Shown in pieces: positions 1 to 11,215 of a stretch of DNA of 64,000 nt. The DNA comes from Carposina sasakii (lineage: Eukaryota; Arthropoda; Insecta; Lepidoptera; Carposinidae), in assembly GCA_014607495.2 (NCBI GenBank), contig CP053172.1, positions 9,872,888 to 9,936,887 of the forward strand, read 5' to 3'. The translations under genes and the position numbers were made by a program. The notes beneath the pieces are model-generated. The model did not search any database, had not been told where the DNA came from, and saw only the letters and a list, made by a program, of their open reading frames with translations. Position 1 is the stretch's first letter; every line of letters begins with the position of its first letter.

Positions 1-199
1 TGATTACTTTAAAGTTTAATTTGACTTGTAATTTGTTCGCGAAACACACATACTTACTCGAGTAGCCGAGTTTTCGTTTTTATATTCCTTTCTTGGAAAA
101 ATAGCAATTTAAATACTTACCTGGATTTATAGGTAATTAAATATCGCAACGAACAGTTTTAGGAATATTTCAATCTTTGTGTTTTCTGCATGTTATAAT

Positions 200-453
200 A
201 TCATCATCATCAGCCTATTGTAGTCCACTGCTGGACGTAGGGCCTCCCCCAGGGCACGCCACAAGACTGCCATGGGGGGTATTTGCCCATAGTCACCACG
301 CTGGGCAGGCGGGTTGGTGACCGCAGTTTGTATTTTGGACTATGTTGTCAACACGCTGCTGTTCACCTCCCGGAAATCCTTAATCGCCTCGTACGATACC
401 CACGGGCAGACATGGGGTAGTACGAATTCTACTCTGCCGGCACCACGCGGCCT
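200..453 (-). mobile_element. RTE-tail retroposon, copy 1
   Basis: On the minus strand this runs from a GGCCGCGTGGTGCC-like head to the tail CCAGCAGTGGACTACAATAGG followed by GATGATGATGAT. The same roughly 250-bp unit recurs at 6731, 17543, 27642, 44725 and 53840. The trinucleotide tail and the shared last codons of an RTE-type ORF point to a non-autonomous RTE derivative. Confidence 0.7.
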
Positions 454-465
454 ATATGTTATAAT

Positions 466-746
466 CAGAGGTCGGAATTAGGTAGAGTCATTTATGTACT
501 TGCATCGAAATGTTGATATTAATGTGGACCTTCCCAGGATTTCTAATGGACAATCCCGTGTGGCCAACAACATTACAAATAAATAATAATAAAACCCTCA
601 GAGATAGACAAATAAAACAAAGATAATTAACATAAAATTTCTGCTCTTTAAAATTAATACCGGAATTTCAGGCATATCCACTTTATTCTTTCGCTGTATG
701 AAATCAGTGCAAGTACATAAATGACTCTACCTAATTCCGACCTCTG
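466..746. mobile_element. hAT-like MITE with perfect 8-bp target duplication
   Basis: A 281-bp element has nearly perfect terminal inverted repeats of about 40 bp starting CAGAGGTCGG, flanked by GTTATAAT at 458-465 and again at 747-754. CAG-type ends and an 8-bp duplication are hAT hallmarks. No transposase is present. Confidence 0.8.
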
Positions 747-1229
747 GTTATAATATACCTATCTATTTTTTTTTATTATGATAAAAATTGTTCTCTTTAT
801 TTTCAAAATCATCGAGCTAGAGTTTTTTTAATCATCGAAAATATATTATTTCTTACGTATGGTAGCGTCCTTTACTTACCTCGTGTTTCATTACAAGGAA
901 ACCAAATGTTTTAAAATCGCACCACACATTTACATACCTACCTACCTACATAATTATAGTAGGTACCTAATATTTTAACTTTTAGGTTTAGCGTGAAATA
1001 ATATAAACATATTCATATTCTTACAAACTTTCACATTTATAATATTAGTGGAATTGTCGTCTGAAACAATAAACATTTAGGTGTAGTGGTCTAGTCACCT
1101 TCCTTTACACTCTGTATGGTCTAAGAAAAATGTTTTTGATCACACTTTATTTTGTTATTTTTTGAGTGGTAGATAAAATAAAAAATAAATATGCACTTAT
1201 AGACAATTTATAACCTCATATATTTAATA
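747..1229. other. AT-rich spacer, nothing recognised
   Basis: No coding frame, RNA gene or known repeat is evident here beyond short A/T runs and GTAGGTA-type simple motifs. Confidence 0.5.
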
Positions 1230-1590
1230 ACTAGTGGACGCCCGCGACTCCGTCCGCGTGGACTGCAGAAAAAACAAAATGTCGAAATTATCCGGGATAA
1301 AAATATTTTCCCGTGATAAAAAGTAGCCTATAGATATGTTAAGTGGGACCTGTCACAATATATTCCTGAAAACTGCATGGAAATCTGTCCAGCCGTTTCT
1401 GAGATTAGCGTGCACAAACGCACAGACAAACAGACTAAAAGATAAACCGACAAACAGACAAAAATTTAAAAAAATATTTTTTTGGGTACTATTGCGTTGA
1501 TAAAGGTCTCCTATAATATTTTTTCTCATATATCTTCCATGAACAGACAGCGATCCGTTACATTTTTATTATATGTATAGATAGATAGAT
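1230..1590 (+). repeat. Lepidopteran 'CGTCCGCGTGG' interspersed repeat, copy 1
   Basis: A non-coding repeat family with a conserved order: ACTAGTGGACGCCCGCGAC, CCGTCCGCGTGGACTGCAG, TTATCCGGGATAAAAA, CAGCCGTTTCTGAGATTAGCG, then CAGACAAACAGAC and a TAGATAGATA tail. At least ten full or partial copies are present in the window. The transposition mechanism is not clear from the sequence. Confidence 0.7.
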
Positions 1591-1591
1591 A

Positions 1592-2052
1592 AATATTTAA
1601 GTCGAGCTTTTCCGCAAAATAGCTTTCTTTCCGCAACCCCTTCGATCACAGAGATGTTTGTTTCTGACGTTTCGGATATCTATGCGTTAGATAGTAAAAA
1701 TTTTAGATATGTACGATGTCTATTGGTTGATTACTTTCTTTTGAATGATGGCGCATGGCGCTAGGCTAGGTTATAAGTAGGTTACATAATGTGTACCTAT
1801 CTGTTTTACTGTTAGTTCCGAAATCAGGCGTAGGAATTATCCTATGATACGAGTACCACAGATAGATGATAATTATGGACTCTACCCTATGTAATACAGA
1901 CAGATACAAAAAGTAATAAGTAGGTAGGTAGAGTACATACTCTCTACTTTTATTAGATATATTTTCTTATCTACATCTTTCATAGCCTTAAAATCTATTT
2001 CTATACTCCAAATATCTATATTGGGAGTGTAGCGAGATTTTTGTTAATATCT
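1592..2052. other. Spacer, nothing recognised
   Basis: AT-rich with GATA/TAGA microsatellite at its left edge and GTAGGTAGGTAG motifs near 1920. No gene or RNA is supported. Confidence 0.5.
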
Positions 2053-2891
2053 ATGTCGTGGCCATATTGTTAAATTGATTATTTCATGAAATGGTCGAGC
2101 ATTTCATGAAGTGGTCGCATTTCATGAAGTGGCCAATTCAATTTGACCAGATCGTTAAATCGTCTACATTTCACGATTTTGTCATCCACGTTTGGCCAAA
2201 TCGTATTAACAGGGTGTCCATAAAATCCGAATGTGGTAAGAGCTTATATAAATAATATATACCGTACACCATATATAAGTATACCATAAGGTATGATGGT
2301 ATGATTTTTTTTGCTATTATTTATGTGATATTTTCACAATATAATATTTAAAAACATAAAAGACTTTACAAAAGCGATTCGCATCTGGCACATCGCCGGA
2401 CGCTGCATGGGCACGCTCGCTCCGCTCGCTCGGCTCGTGCGTCATTTGTCATAGTCTAACCTAACCTAACCTATCGTAATCTAAGGTTTTTGTTTAACAA
2501 TATTATTATAAACCACCATTAAGTCTAATATACATTATACAATATAACACACTATCTGTGAACTTCTTCTGCATAGTCACCCTACTCTCTTTAATTTGTT
2601 TTATAACCTAAAAAGAAAAATCCGCCATCTTCACACATAAATAAAACGCGCGCAGCGCCTCTACCGGTGATTCATGTAACTATTTTACGATATGATCAAT
2701 AATCTTGACCACTTCATGAAATGATCGGGCGTTTAGTTGCCCATATCGAGAAACGATTTTTAATCATCGATCTGCCCAAACCATATCATGATGTGGCCAA
2801 TAGACAGTTGAACTTTTCATGAAATGCGACCATTTCATGAAATGCTCGACCATTTCATGAAATGATCAATTCTACGATATGGCCACGACAT
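2053..2891. mobile_element. Inverted-repeat element with internal TTTCATGAA repeats
   Basis: The ends ATGTCGTGGCCATAT and its complement close an 839-bp element. Both subterminal regions carry several copies of CATTTCATGAARTGGTCG in mirror order. There is no coding capacity. It resembles a non-autonomous DNA transposon with subterminal binding-site arrays; the superfamily is unknown. Confidence 0.65.
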
Positions 2892-3827
2892 CTACATAAC
2901 TATACTATACATACATACATAGGCATGTGTGAGTCAGATACCCTTGCTGCTTGAATATGACCTTTATGCCTACACGATAGAGACTACGAAGTTTTCAATT
3001 TTGGTTTTGAAATCACACACGCGACTGGTGATCGATTTTTGAAATGGCGGGAGTGTCCCCTCTTCCCCTCCCTCCGCCTCAAAGGCGCCATCTTTTGCCG
3101 CCTTTTTTTCTTTTCATTTTCTTAAATTTCCAGACAACCATCTTTGAGCCACGGCCGGGAATTTTACGGACTTTTTTACTACAATTTTTATTAAGGTTAG
3201 CGCGAGATTTTAATTCTGCAGTTTACTGGGTAGTCATATTTTTTATTAGTATATATGTACTTACAGGACTTGATTTCTCTGGTCAATAAATAAAATAAGC
3301 ATTTGATAATATCAGTTAACCGACTTCGTACAAATAAATACAGCACAACAGACACCTAATATCACAAACTAACATCGACGTTCGCTGTCGCAACACTCCC
3401 ATCCCTAGCGCTTGAAATTCATCACGTGACTTTACGAACGCGGGAAAATGTAGGCTTCTTATTGGTGCAAACGCGCCGGTGATGAACCTCTGTCGATTCT
3501 ATCGAGAAACAATAATATTACTCATTTACATAATCCACTTCGTAACATTTCCACCAGTCAATAGCGTTCATCACTCGAACGCACTAAATAAATGGATTTT
3601 TTTCCAAATCCAAATCGTTTATTTGCCAAGAATAGGTACAAGTAAGGTCTTAAATAATATTAATATCAGTTCTTACTATTCCGCTTAAATACATTAGCAT
3701 GCAAAACGTTTTTCAAAAAATTCATTGACGCTATAGAAACAGCAATCAATCAGCCACTCTCTCAAGTTCCTTATCATAATATCAATAGAGCCTACCTTAA
3801 ATTTATTAGGAATTTTATTATTATATA
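2892..3827. other. Spacer, nothing recognised
   Basis: Includes open frames of 69 and 81 codons (3479 and 3044) that lack family resemblance and have low-complexity composition. No gene is supported. Confidence 0.5.
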
Positions 3828-4037
3828 CTAGCAGCCACCCACGACTTCGTCCGCGTGAGGGGGCGTTGTACCCGTGCGAAGCCAGGCAGGTTGTTGTATA
3901 GACTGTAGCCTTCCTTGGTAAATGGGCTATCTAACACTGAAAGAATTTTTCAAATCAGACCAGTAGTTCCTGAGATTAGCGCGTTCAAACAAACAAACAA
4001 ACAAACAAACAAACTCTTCAGCTTTATAATATTATTA
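3828..4037 (+). repeat. 'CGTCCGCGTGG' repeat, short variant
   Basis: Starts CTAGCAGCCACCCACGACTT and carries the CGTCCGCGTGAGGGGGCG variant, the CAGTAGTTCCTGAGATTAGCG block and an (AAAC)n tract at 3985-4013. It ends in TATAATATTATTAAG. The same variant occurs at 53460 and 61664. Confidence 0.65.
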
Positions 4038-4611
4038 AGTAAAATAGATTTTCATGCACATGAAGTAACAGCTTTTTTATATAGTGAAGTCTTTGGACAG
4101 TAATCACTTGCAAGTCTATCACGGTTTCTGGTATTCCTTGGATACATCTCATGGGCCCTCTTAAATAATGTAGGATTTTTTATGATTTTGTACCAATAAT
4201 CACAAGTGGGTTGCTATGGAGATGTGTATTTCGATAATTTTGCGAACTCCGCTGTTACTCACATTGACTGAACTCTCCGATTCCCTTGAATAAACACATT
4301 CATAATCTGTCGCTCGCTTTTCCAGAATGGAAGGGCTGATGGGATCCAAGTAGAGAAATTCTTTATTTTAATTGATTTCGTCGAAACAGCTCTAACGATT
4401 TTAATGAAAGTTTGTATTTATGTGGACTTTAATATTGTTAAGTCACTACAAAACAACAAGATAGAGGAATAATAAAATAAATTTAAAAAAATAAAAATTA
4501 TTTATGACATGACAAATGAGCCTATAGTTTGTTAGTATTACAAGGTCTTATGTCTATGTTAGTAAATTGAAAAAAATATACATATATTAAAATATATAAA
4601 AATTTAAATAT
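4038..4611. other. Spacer, nothing recognised
   Basis: AT-rich non-coding sequence with no recognisable gene, RNA or repeat family member shared with the rest of the window. Confidence 0.45.
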
Positions 4612-4853
4612 ACAGGTTGTAACAAAAAGGGTATTTTAAGCGAAAGCCTGTGAATATAGCCCACTATTATAAAGAACCTATCCACAAAATTTTAGACTCA
4701 AAATCACATCACATGTTTTTAATTTGTTAATTTGTTGAGTTGGTTAGGAATTCTCCTCTAGATTTCGAGTCTCAAATTTTGTGGATAGGTTCTTTATAGT
4801 GGGCTATATTTATAGCTTTTCGCTTAACATACCCCTTTTGTTACACCCTGTAT
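4612..4853. mobile_element. Palindromic MITE 'ACAGGGTGTAACAAAAAGGG', copy 1
   Basis: The arms ACAGGTTGTAACAAAAAGGG and CCCCTTTTGTTACACCCTGT enclose mirrored blocks (TTAAGCGAAA, GCCCACTAT, AACCTATCCACAAAAT). Other copies lie at 25095, 30271, 41965, 43012 and 57298, with a half copy at 63046. Confidence 0.7.
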
Positions 4854-5094
4854 ATAGCAGGCTGCTCACCGATTACGTTTTACGTACGTGTAAATCGGTG
4901 AACCGCTCGAGAACAGCCGCGTCCATCCTGTCTGCTATCATAATGGTAGGTACCAACCTAGTACAGCCAACCTACCTACTTATACTCGTATCAAAAGAGA
5001 GTTGACGTCAGACAGGCAACCGGCCGCATCACAAAATATGTGTAGTGGGATAAGGGAAGATAGATTTTTATATTTGTTAACTATTTATTAGAAT

Positions 5095-5412
5095 ACTAGT
5101 GGACGCCCGCGTGGACTACAGAAAAAACAAAATGTCGAAATTATCCGGGATAAAAAAAACATTTTCCCGGGATAATAAGTATATGTTAAGTGGGACCTGT
5201 CACAATATACTGTCCTGAAAACCGCATCGAAATCGGTTGAGCCGTTTCTGAGATTAGCGTGCACAAACGCACAGACAAACAGACAAAAATTCCAAAATCA
5301 TTATTTTCGGTACTATTGCGTTGATAAAGGTCTCCTATAATATTTTTCTCATATATCTTCCATGTATAGACAGCGACCCGTTACATTTTTATTATACTCG
5401 TATGTATAGATA
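5095..5412 (+). repeat. 'CGTCCGCGTGG' repeat, copy with internal loss
   Basis: Begins ACTAGTGGACGCCCGCGTGG, having lost the ACTCCGTCC stretch, then follows the family through TTATCCGGGATAAAAA and GAGCCGTTTCTGAGATTAGC to a TAGATAGATA end. Confidence 0.65.
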
Positions 5413-5479
5413 GATAAATGTATCTACCTACATTAGGTACTTATTTTCAAAATCTATTTGTTGGTTGGTGTATAGGATA

Positions 5480-5660
5480 TTCGCCCCCTTATTACCTAAC
5501 TAGAAAAAGCAAAGCGATAGCGAAAATTGTACAAAAATCGCTGATTGCTCGTCAAATTCGTATTACGTAAAATGAATTTCAAAAAAGGCGAATATTGTAC
5601 AATTTTCGCTATCGCTTTGCTTCGGCTTTACTATTACTTTTACGTAATCAGGGGGCAGTT
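5480..5660. mobile_element. Palindromic MITE 'AGCAAAGCGATAGCGAAAATTGTAC', copy 1
   Basis: Inverted arms of the type CCCCTTATTACCTAACTAG / TTACGTAATCAGGGGGC with internal AAGCAAAGCGATAGCGAAAA and its complement. Related copies are at 22375, 23336, 28503, 41740, 42500 and 49922. Confidence 0.65.
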
Positions 5661-6262
5661 ATCATCCGATCGATACCTACCTCTCTGCCCCTAGATAATG
5701 TTTAATTAAAGGTGAGCTTATGTCTAAAAGAGATTTCTTCCAGTAAACCTGTCTTGTTCAATTAGGTAGGTGCACAATTACCTATAGGTTCCGTACCTAC
5801 CAATAGACGTTATATTTTCCTTTTTTATAACCTCCCTCGAAAATTTTCTTCACTTTTTTGCAGACATTTTCGGGGTGAAGTCAGAAGGGGAGAGGGTTAT
5901 AAATTTTTTTATATCTTCGCGTCTGCGTGGAGATGAAAAAAAATGGAATCGATACCACCTAATGGGGCTGGGGTGTATGTAGGGATGAAAAATGTGAGTT
6001 AGTATGTATGTACTATATAGTTTTCGGGCATGGGCTTTTCCAAGCATTAACTAAACGCATCGTTTGATAGGTGATAGGTAAAAGGAGTGTATGTAACATG
6101 TGGTCGACACAATAACCTAGAAATCGGGTAACCTTTCTTCTATATCTGTTGGGAGCACATTTTAATTCACTCAAAAAACGTTAATACATAAGTGACTTAT
6201 TTGAAAATAGTTTGACCCCATTTCGCTTAATTAATCTATGTGACCATTCGTATGCTGATGCG
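5661..6262. other. Spacer, nothing recognised
   Basis: Non-coding sequence. A 65-codon minus-strand frame at 5850-6047 has no recognisable similarity. No repeat family was identified. Confidence 0.4.
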
Positions 6263-6480
6263 GGGCTTCACTAGAATTCAAAGGTGCCACATCTGCTGCA
6301 TCTCCTTACTAAAAGTCGACTAAGGAACTCGGGCATTCTCTCAGGCGATGAGCTAGCAACTTGTCCCTGATAATTAACATCTATCCCCCGCTGTAGATAA
6401 ACGTGGCTGTGACATCTCCTTTGTGATATTGCAGTTCTGGCTACCCCATTTGGGGAATGCAGACGTGTGTACACTATGTT
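6263..6480 (-). repeat. SINE-like repeat 'GCAGCTGGTGTATTC', minus copy
   Basis: Shares the blocks GGGGCTTCACTAGAAT, AAAAGTCGACTAAGGAACT, CAGGCGATGAGCTAGCAACTTG and GCAGTTCTGGCTACCCCATTT with copies at 9974 (plus), 50150, 50805, 57870 and 60655. No coding capacity; probably a retroposed short element. Confidence 0.6.
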
Positions 6481-6730
6481 TACTAAGTTGGTCAGACAAA
6501 TGCAATGAAAAGGACAATGAACTAAGATTTAAACACGACACACAAGCGCAGAACCGTGAATTTAGCTCATAAAAAACTGGTTTCATAGTAACGTTTCTAA
6601 CAGTTTCGTAAGTTTTAGGCTATTTATAGACAGCGAAGTTTATTTTTAAACTGGCGCGGGAGGTTTTTGTGTGGTCTAATGTGGGTGATAATTTGAAATA
6701 TTATGTTTATTACTTATGTCATGTACTACG

Positions 6731-6985
6731 GTGTCGACAGAGTAGAATGCGAGTAGCACCTTCCTATGTTTGCCCGTGGGTATCGTGAGAGGGGATTAAG
6801 GGTTTAAGGGAGGTGGCAGAGCTCCCGTGTTGACAACATAGTCTGAAAATCACACTATGGTCATTGGTCACCAAACCGCCTGCCCAGCGTGGTGACTATG
6901 GGTAAAAACCCCCCCTATGGCAGTAGCATTGTGGCGTGCCCTGGGGGAGGCCTATGTCCAGCAGTGGACTGCAATAGACTGACGT
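6731..6985 (+). mobile_element. RTE-tail retroposon, copy 2
   Basis: Runs from GAGTAGAATGCGAGTAGCACC through TGCCCGTGGGTATCG and CTGCCCAGCGTGGTGACTAT to CCAGCAGTGGACTGCAATAG. It is diverged from the other copies. Confidence 0.65.
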
Positions 6986-7156
6986 GATGTGTGGTTCTAA
7001 CAACTAACTCAGGGGCATTTTTTCAAGCGATGCTACAAAATCGTCAGTTATCTTTTACATCCCGTTGTGCTATAGAGGAATAAGATGTCATAGAGTGCTA
7101 ATTGCATACCTTATTTCAAGTTATTTCTACCACACCCGTGTATATAATGTTTGTTT

Positions 7157-7339
7157 CAGTGGTTCCCAAAGTGGTCCAGGTGTCCTACAGAACAGGTAAG
7201 GGGTCCACATGAGACTCGATGGGCGTCTACGTTGGCGTGAAAAAATGGGGCTTAGTAAATTAATTTGTATGTGTGGGTGTCCGCGGGAACCAGTTAACTT
7301 TTGAAAGGGGTCTATGAGAAAAAAGTTTGGGAATCCCTG
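7157..7339. mobile_element. hAT-like MITE (CAGTGGTTCCCAAAGT ends)
   Basis: Ends CAGTGGTTCCCAAAGT and AGTTTGGGAATCCCTG are imperfect inverted repeats of the common hAT type. The flanking 8-mers GTTTGTTT and GTTTATGC match at only five positions, so the target duplication is eroded or absent. Confidence 0.5.
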
Positions 7340-7446
7340 GTTTATGCTACACGGGTAGGGAAATATTAAATGTTATCCTAAGTTTGCGAGAATGGTTGTT
7401 TATTAGGTACACTTGTGCAAAAAAACAGATTTTGATGAAACTTGGA

Positions 7447-7642
7447 TCATCACCATCATCATTTCAGCCCTGGGAAGTCCACTGCTGGACATAGGCCTCC
7501 CCCAACAACCTCCACACCGATCGGTCGGAAGCAGCCTGCATCCAACCGATGTCCGCGACTTTGGCCAGGTCGTCCGTCCACCTCGCGGGTGGCCTTCCCA
7601 CGGTGCGTTTGCCGATACGTGGTATTTACATTAGTAGATACA
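7447..7642 (-). mobile_element. 3' end of an RTE-type LINE
   Basis: On the minus strand the sequence reads through GTATCGGCAAACGCACCGTG, then CGCGAGGTGGACGGACGACC, and ends GGGGGAGGCCTATGTCCAGC, AGTGGAC and a GATGATGATGGTGATGATC tail. This is the familiar C-terminal and tail region of lepidopteran RTE-like elements, 5'-truncated here. Confidence 0.6.
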
Positions 7643-7720
7643 TCAAAATAAAAGAACACCTTGTCTCACGCGGATGAAGTTGTAGGCCTCTCAGGGCGTC
7701 GTCTGCTAGTTTTTAATAAA

Positions 7721-8540
7721 TATACCATAGAGGAATAAAATACCAAGTAGGTAGGTACCTACATAAATTTACCTGCCTAGTTTAGGCATCCGTTCAGTAC
7801 TTAGCTTTTATGTAAGTTAATTTCTTGGATTTTTTAATAAATAAGTACCTAGGTACTTACAGGTACTTATTTGCCAACTATTGCAAGGGTAGAAGCACAG
7901 AAAACAGAACGAAGTTCTGAGTTGTCTATAGGTAGAAACAACCATGCACCAAAAATATAATAAAATAACCAAAATTTACAAATGGTTAAGCGTGAAACTA
8001 AGTTTATTAGCAGAAGGGTTCCTTATAGTCAATAAGTAGGTACTTATTTACTTAACTGATTTCAGTTTGATTTATTTAAGTTAGACGTAACCTACTACTG
8101 AGTAGTCACTATATATTATAAAACAAAATCGCTTTCTGCTGCCTGTCCCTATGTATGCTTAGATCTTTCAAACTAGGGAACGGATTTTGATGCGATTTTT
8201 TTAAATAAATAGTGATTCACAAGGAAGGCTTATAATGTATAACTAGTGACATGCCCCGGCTTCGGGAGTAATGCACTCTCTTCGCCGCTAGTTTATGATA
8301 TAACGGAACACTTACCCAGGGATAAGGTTACCAGATGAATAAATCAAAAGACCGTAGAAAAGGCCTGATTTCCATGGAAAAGTCCTGAGATTTTATACAA
8401 TTTAAAAAATTTATATCAAAAACGTATTATTATCGTTTTATACACTGCGGATCTAGCTCACGCGTTGCAACTTGCACATCGCAACTCGAAAGCAGAGGGG
8501 CGGGATTAAGTATTTTTTTATTAAGTAAGTTTATTTCTAT
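7721..8540. other. Mostly unassigned spacer with fragments of the 'CGTCCGCGTGG' family
   Basis: A short reversed fragment (CTCACGCGGATGAAGTTGTAG) lies just before, at 7664-7684. A further relative lies at 8105-8285 (CTTTCTGCTGCCTGTCCCTA, CCCCGGCTTCGGGAG). Nothing else is recognised. Confidence 0.45.
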
Positions 8541-8549
8541 ATAGGATAA

Positions 8550-8775
8550 ATACTACAGCTGCTTCTCTTCCCGGGCATACTGTACAAGTCAGTAGAGGGA
8601 CAAGAGGGTCTTGGTGTTTTGTAGGCGATGGGCTGATCACCTGTCACTACTAACCGAACTTGTACATCTCAACTATACCCTCAAAATTGGTCAGTAGTGG
8701 CACCATGTGGTTCTATCGGCCCTTGGTGCTCTACCTAACCCGTAAGGGATAATAGCGTGATTATATGTATGTAAG
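8550..8775 (+). repeat. SINE-like repeat 'GGGCATACTGTACAAGTCAG', copy 1
   Basis: Contains TACAGCTGCTTCTCTTCCCG, GTAGAGGGACAAGAGGGTCT, CTCAAAATTGGTCAGTAGTGG and ends GCGTGATTATATGTATGTA. The same order occurs at 11056 (plus), 44272 (minus, 3' half) and 56745 (minus). Confidence 0.6.
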
Positions 8776-9746
8776 TTTGTTTCTCTTGGATAAATAAGTA
8801 TAGACTTTAACTGTACAGTTGTTACCAAAAGAAGATTATTGTTAGTTGGTTTAACTTTTAATTAAAGAGATCTTTAAAAATCCTGAGATATCACGAGATT
8901 TTCAAAATCCGGCCGTAATCCTGAGAAAAGTCGAAAAATCCTGAAATCTCAGGACAAATCTATATATGAGATATGGTAACCCTACCCAGGGACCTCCTTA
9001 GTGATATTGAAGATCTATTGTAGTGATATACTTCAATAGACCTCATCTTACGAAAAACCGAAAACCTTCATTTGTACACGAAATAAATTTTATTTGCAAG
9101 TCGAAATAGGACAAACAAAATGTAAAAAGTGTCAAGGGCTGGAATTATGAGGCACCGAAAAGTCTAATGGTGCATCGAAACAGTTAGTATGACATTAGCA
9201 CTCTAGCTAGGACATCTTACTTCTCTACGATACTACCTACATATATTATACAAATACATAGGAAACAGCTGCAAATTGACAAGATAGTTAAAAATATAAA
9301 ATCAATAACTTGGTATAGGTACCCACCATATTTTTAATAGGTAAGAAATAAATATGTTATTTAATTTATTTAATCTCAAAGTTGCATACAAAGATTTATT
9401 CCAGCACATCAGAAACAGCGAGACAATGTTGACAAAAAAGTTTTTTTGATTGTAATTTGCAGCGAGACCCTAAAATCTAACTTTCGAATTGGAATAGATT
9501 GCGTCACCTGTTTTTGTGCGTCGACCTTTTGGTTTTTATATTACAAGCGGCAAAACAGTTATTGACCAGCGGAAAATTTTTGGATTTGCTTTTAACGCGG
9601 TCGCTCAGTGGCGCAATCGAGTAAAAATTTTGGGAAGTAGAGTGTACCTACGTTCCACCAAATAGTTCCTTTGAATGATAGCGCTAGTTGATTGTACCGA
9701 CTACATTATAATTTATCTGAGTAATACAGACAAAATATGTATAGAC
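8776..9746. other. Spacer with one repeat fragment
   Basis: Positions 9136-9206 (GTGTCAAGGGCTGGAATTAT to TTAGTATGACATTAGCACTC) match one arm of the palindrome at 51268-51490. The rest shows nothing recognisable. Confidence 0.4.
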
Positions 9747-9973
9747 GGACTGAAGTGGCAGTGGGCAGGCCACATCTGTCGTAGAACCGATGGACGGTGT
9801 GATGTTCTCGAATGTAGACCGCGCGTCGGGCGCCCTCCGGCCAGATGGACCGATGACTTAAAGAGGACGGCTGGTAGTGACTGAATGGCAAAAACGGGAG
9901 ATCGAGCCATGTGGCGTGCCCTGGGGGAGGCCTACGTCCAGCAGTGGACTGCAATAGGCTGACGACGACGACG
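9747..9973 (+). pseudogene. RTE-type LINE, C-terminal remnant
   Basis: Reading frames spell LKWQWAGHICRRTDGR and RVGRPPARWTDDLKR, then after a stop MWRALGEAYVQQWTAIG. The WAGH..R..DGR and RGRP..RW.DD blocks are the C-terminus of RTE-type endonuclease-reverse transcriptases. It ends in (GAC)n. Heavily 5'-truncated and broken. Confidence 0.7.
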
Positions 9974-10210
9974 TATAGACACGGCTGCGTTCCCGAAATT
10001 GGATAGCTGGAACTGCAGTTTCACGAAAGAGATCCCACAGCCACGTTTACCATAGCGGAGCAAGATTAAAACGATGGGCAAGATGTAAAATTTCAATAAC
10101 AAGTTGCTGGCTCGTAGCGTGTGAGAAAGCCCCTGAGTTCCTTAGTCGACTCTACGACCTGCACGGAAGGAGATGCAGCTGGTGCATTCTATGATGTGAA
10201 GCCCCACATA
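9974..10210 (+). repeat. SINE-like repeat 'GCAGCTGGTGTATTC', plus copy
   Basis: Begins TAGACACGGCTGCGTTCCCG, carries AATTGGATAGCTGGAACTGC, CCACGTTTACCATAGCG, CCTGAGTTCCTTAGTCGACT and ends GTGAAGCCCCACAT. It follows directly on the RTE remnant. Confidence 0.6.
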
Positions 10211-10358
10211 TCAGCAGTTTAATTACAATTAAGATTTGTTTAGGCTTAACTAGTTTTTGACAGATAATTTACACATTTGCTTTGGTAGTTTGCAAGATTG
10301 AGAACTATGAACTTAGATGAAGCTTACACTTAATATATCTACCTGCAAGCCTACGAGT

Positions 10359-10474
10359 AGCATGACCTAGTGAAACTAGATATTATAAACCGATTTATCA
10401 ACATTTAGCCTATCAAATTACGATAAATATAGCCGCCACGTTGAATTACGTATCGATACGATACGTGGTCATGC
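10359..10474. mobile_element. Short MITE 'AGCATGAC...GTCATGCT', copy 1
   Basis: Ends AGCATGAC and GTCATGCT are inverted. Inside are AAACCGATTTATC and ACGATACGTGG. Longer copies of about 145 bp occur at 30602-30748 and 58031-58175. Confidence 0.6.
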
Positions 10475-10476
10475 TA

Positions 10477-10800
10477 AGTGAAATCGGTTCAGCCGTTTCC
10501 GAGATTAGCGTGCACAAAGGCACAGACAAACCGACAAAAATTCCAAAAATCATTGTTTTGGGTAATATTGCGTTGGTAAAGGTCTCCTATATTTTTCTCA
10601 TATATCTTCCATGTACAGACAGCGATCTGTTACATTTTTATTATATGTATAGACTAGTGCACGCCCGCAACTCCGTCCGCGTAGACTGCAGTAATTTCCC
10701 AAAAACTGCATCCAAATCGATTCGTCATCGTTTCTGAGATCGTGTACATACAAACAGCGATCAGTTACAGTTTTCAAGATTATAGAAACAGGGTAGAAAT
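10477..10800 (+). repeat. 'CGTCCGCGTGG' repeat fragments
   Basis: A 5'-truncated copy (CGGTTCAGCCGTTTCCGAGA to TTATATGTATAGAC) is followed by the start of another (ACTAGTGCACGCCCGCAACT, CCGTCCGCGTAGACTGCAG). Confidence 0.55.
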
Positions 10801-11025
10801 AAAATAGATACGTATTTATTTAGTAAATTGAAAGGCGGATGCAGGTAGTAAAGAAAATATTAACAACTTTAGTACCAATACTTAACTACTTACCTATGTA
10901 CTTACTTCCATCAAGGGCAACTACTTGTCGATCTGGCTAATGAATAAACCTACGTACCTACCAACAAATGTATGCAATAGTAGTTAATTACGAGTACCAT
11001 CTATTCTTAATATTTCTTCTACGAG

Positions 11026-11215
11026 TATGCTGCTCTGGGAGTGAAAAAAAACGTATAACACTACAGCTGCTTCCCTTTCCGGGCATACTGTACAAGTCAG
11101 TAGAGGGACAAGAGGGTCTTGGCGTTTTGTAGGCGACGCGCGACGTGCTGACCACCTGTCACTACTAACCGAATTTGTACATCTCAGTAAGGGATAAAGG
11201 CGTGATTATATGTAG
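11026..11215 (+). repeat. SINE-like repeat 'GGGCATACTGTACAAGTCAG', copy 2
   Basis: Shares CTGCTCTGGGAGTGAAAAAA, TACAGCTGCTTCCCTTTCCG and GTAGAGGGACAAGAGGGTCT with the copies at 8550 and 56745. It lacks the middle section and ends GGCGTGATTATATGTA. Confidence 0.6.

Noticed and set aside
2456..2474. CTAACCTAACCTAACCTA, like the insect telomere repeat (TTAGG)n
   Set aside because: Under four units, internal to a transposon-like element. Short runs like this are too weak to suggest a telomere remnant; a similar short run is at 61086.
3044..3289. 81-codon plus-strand frame starting MAGVSPLPLPPP
   Set aside because: Low-complexity Pro/Phe composition, no flanking gene structure, no family resemblance.
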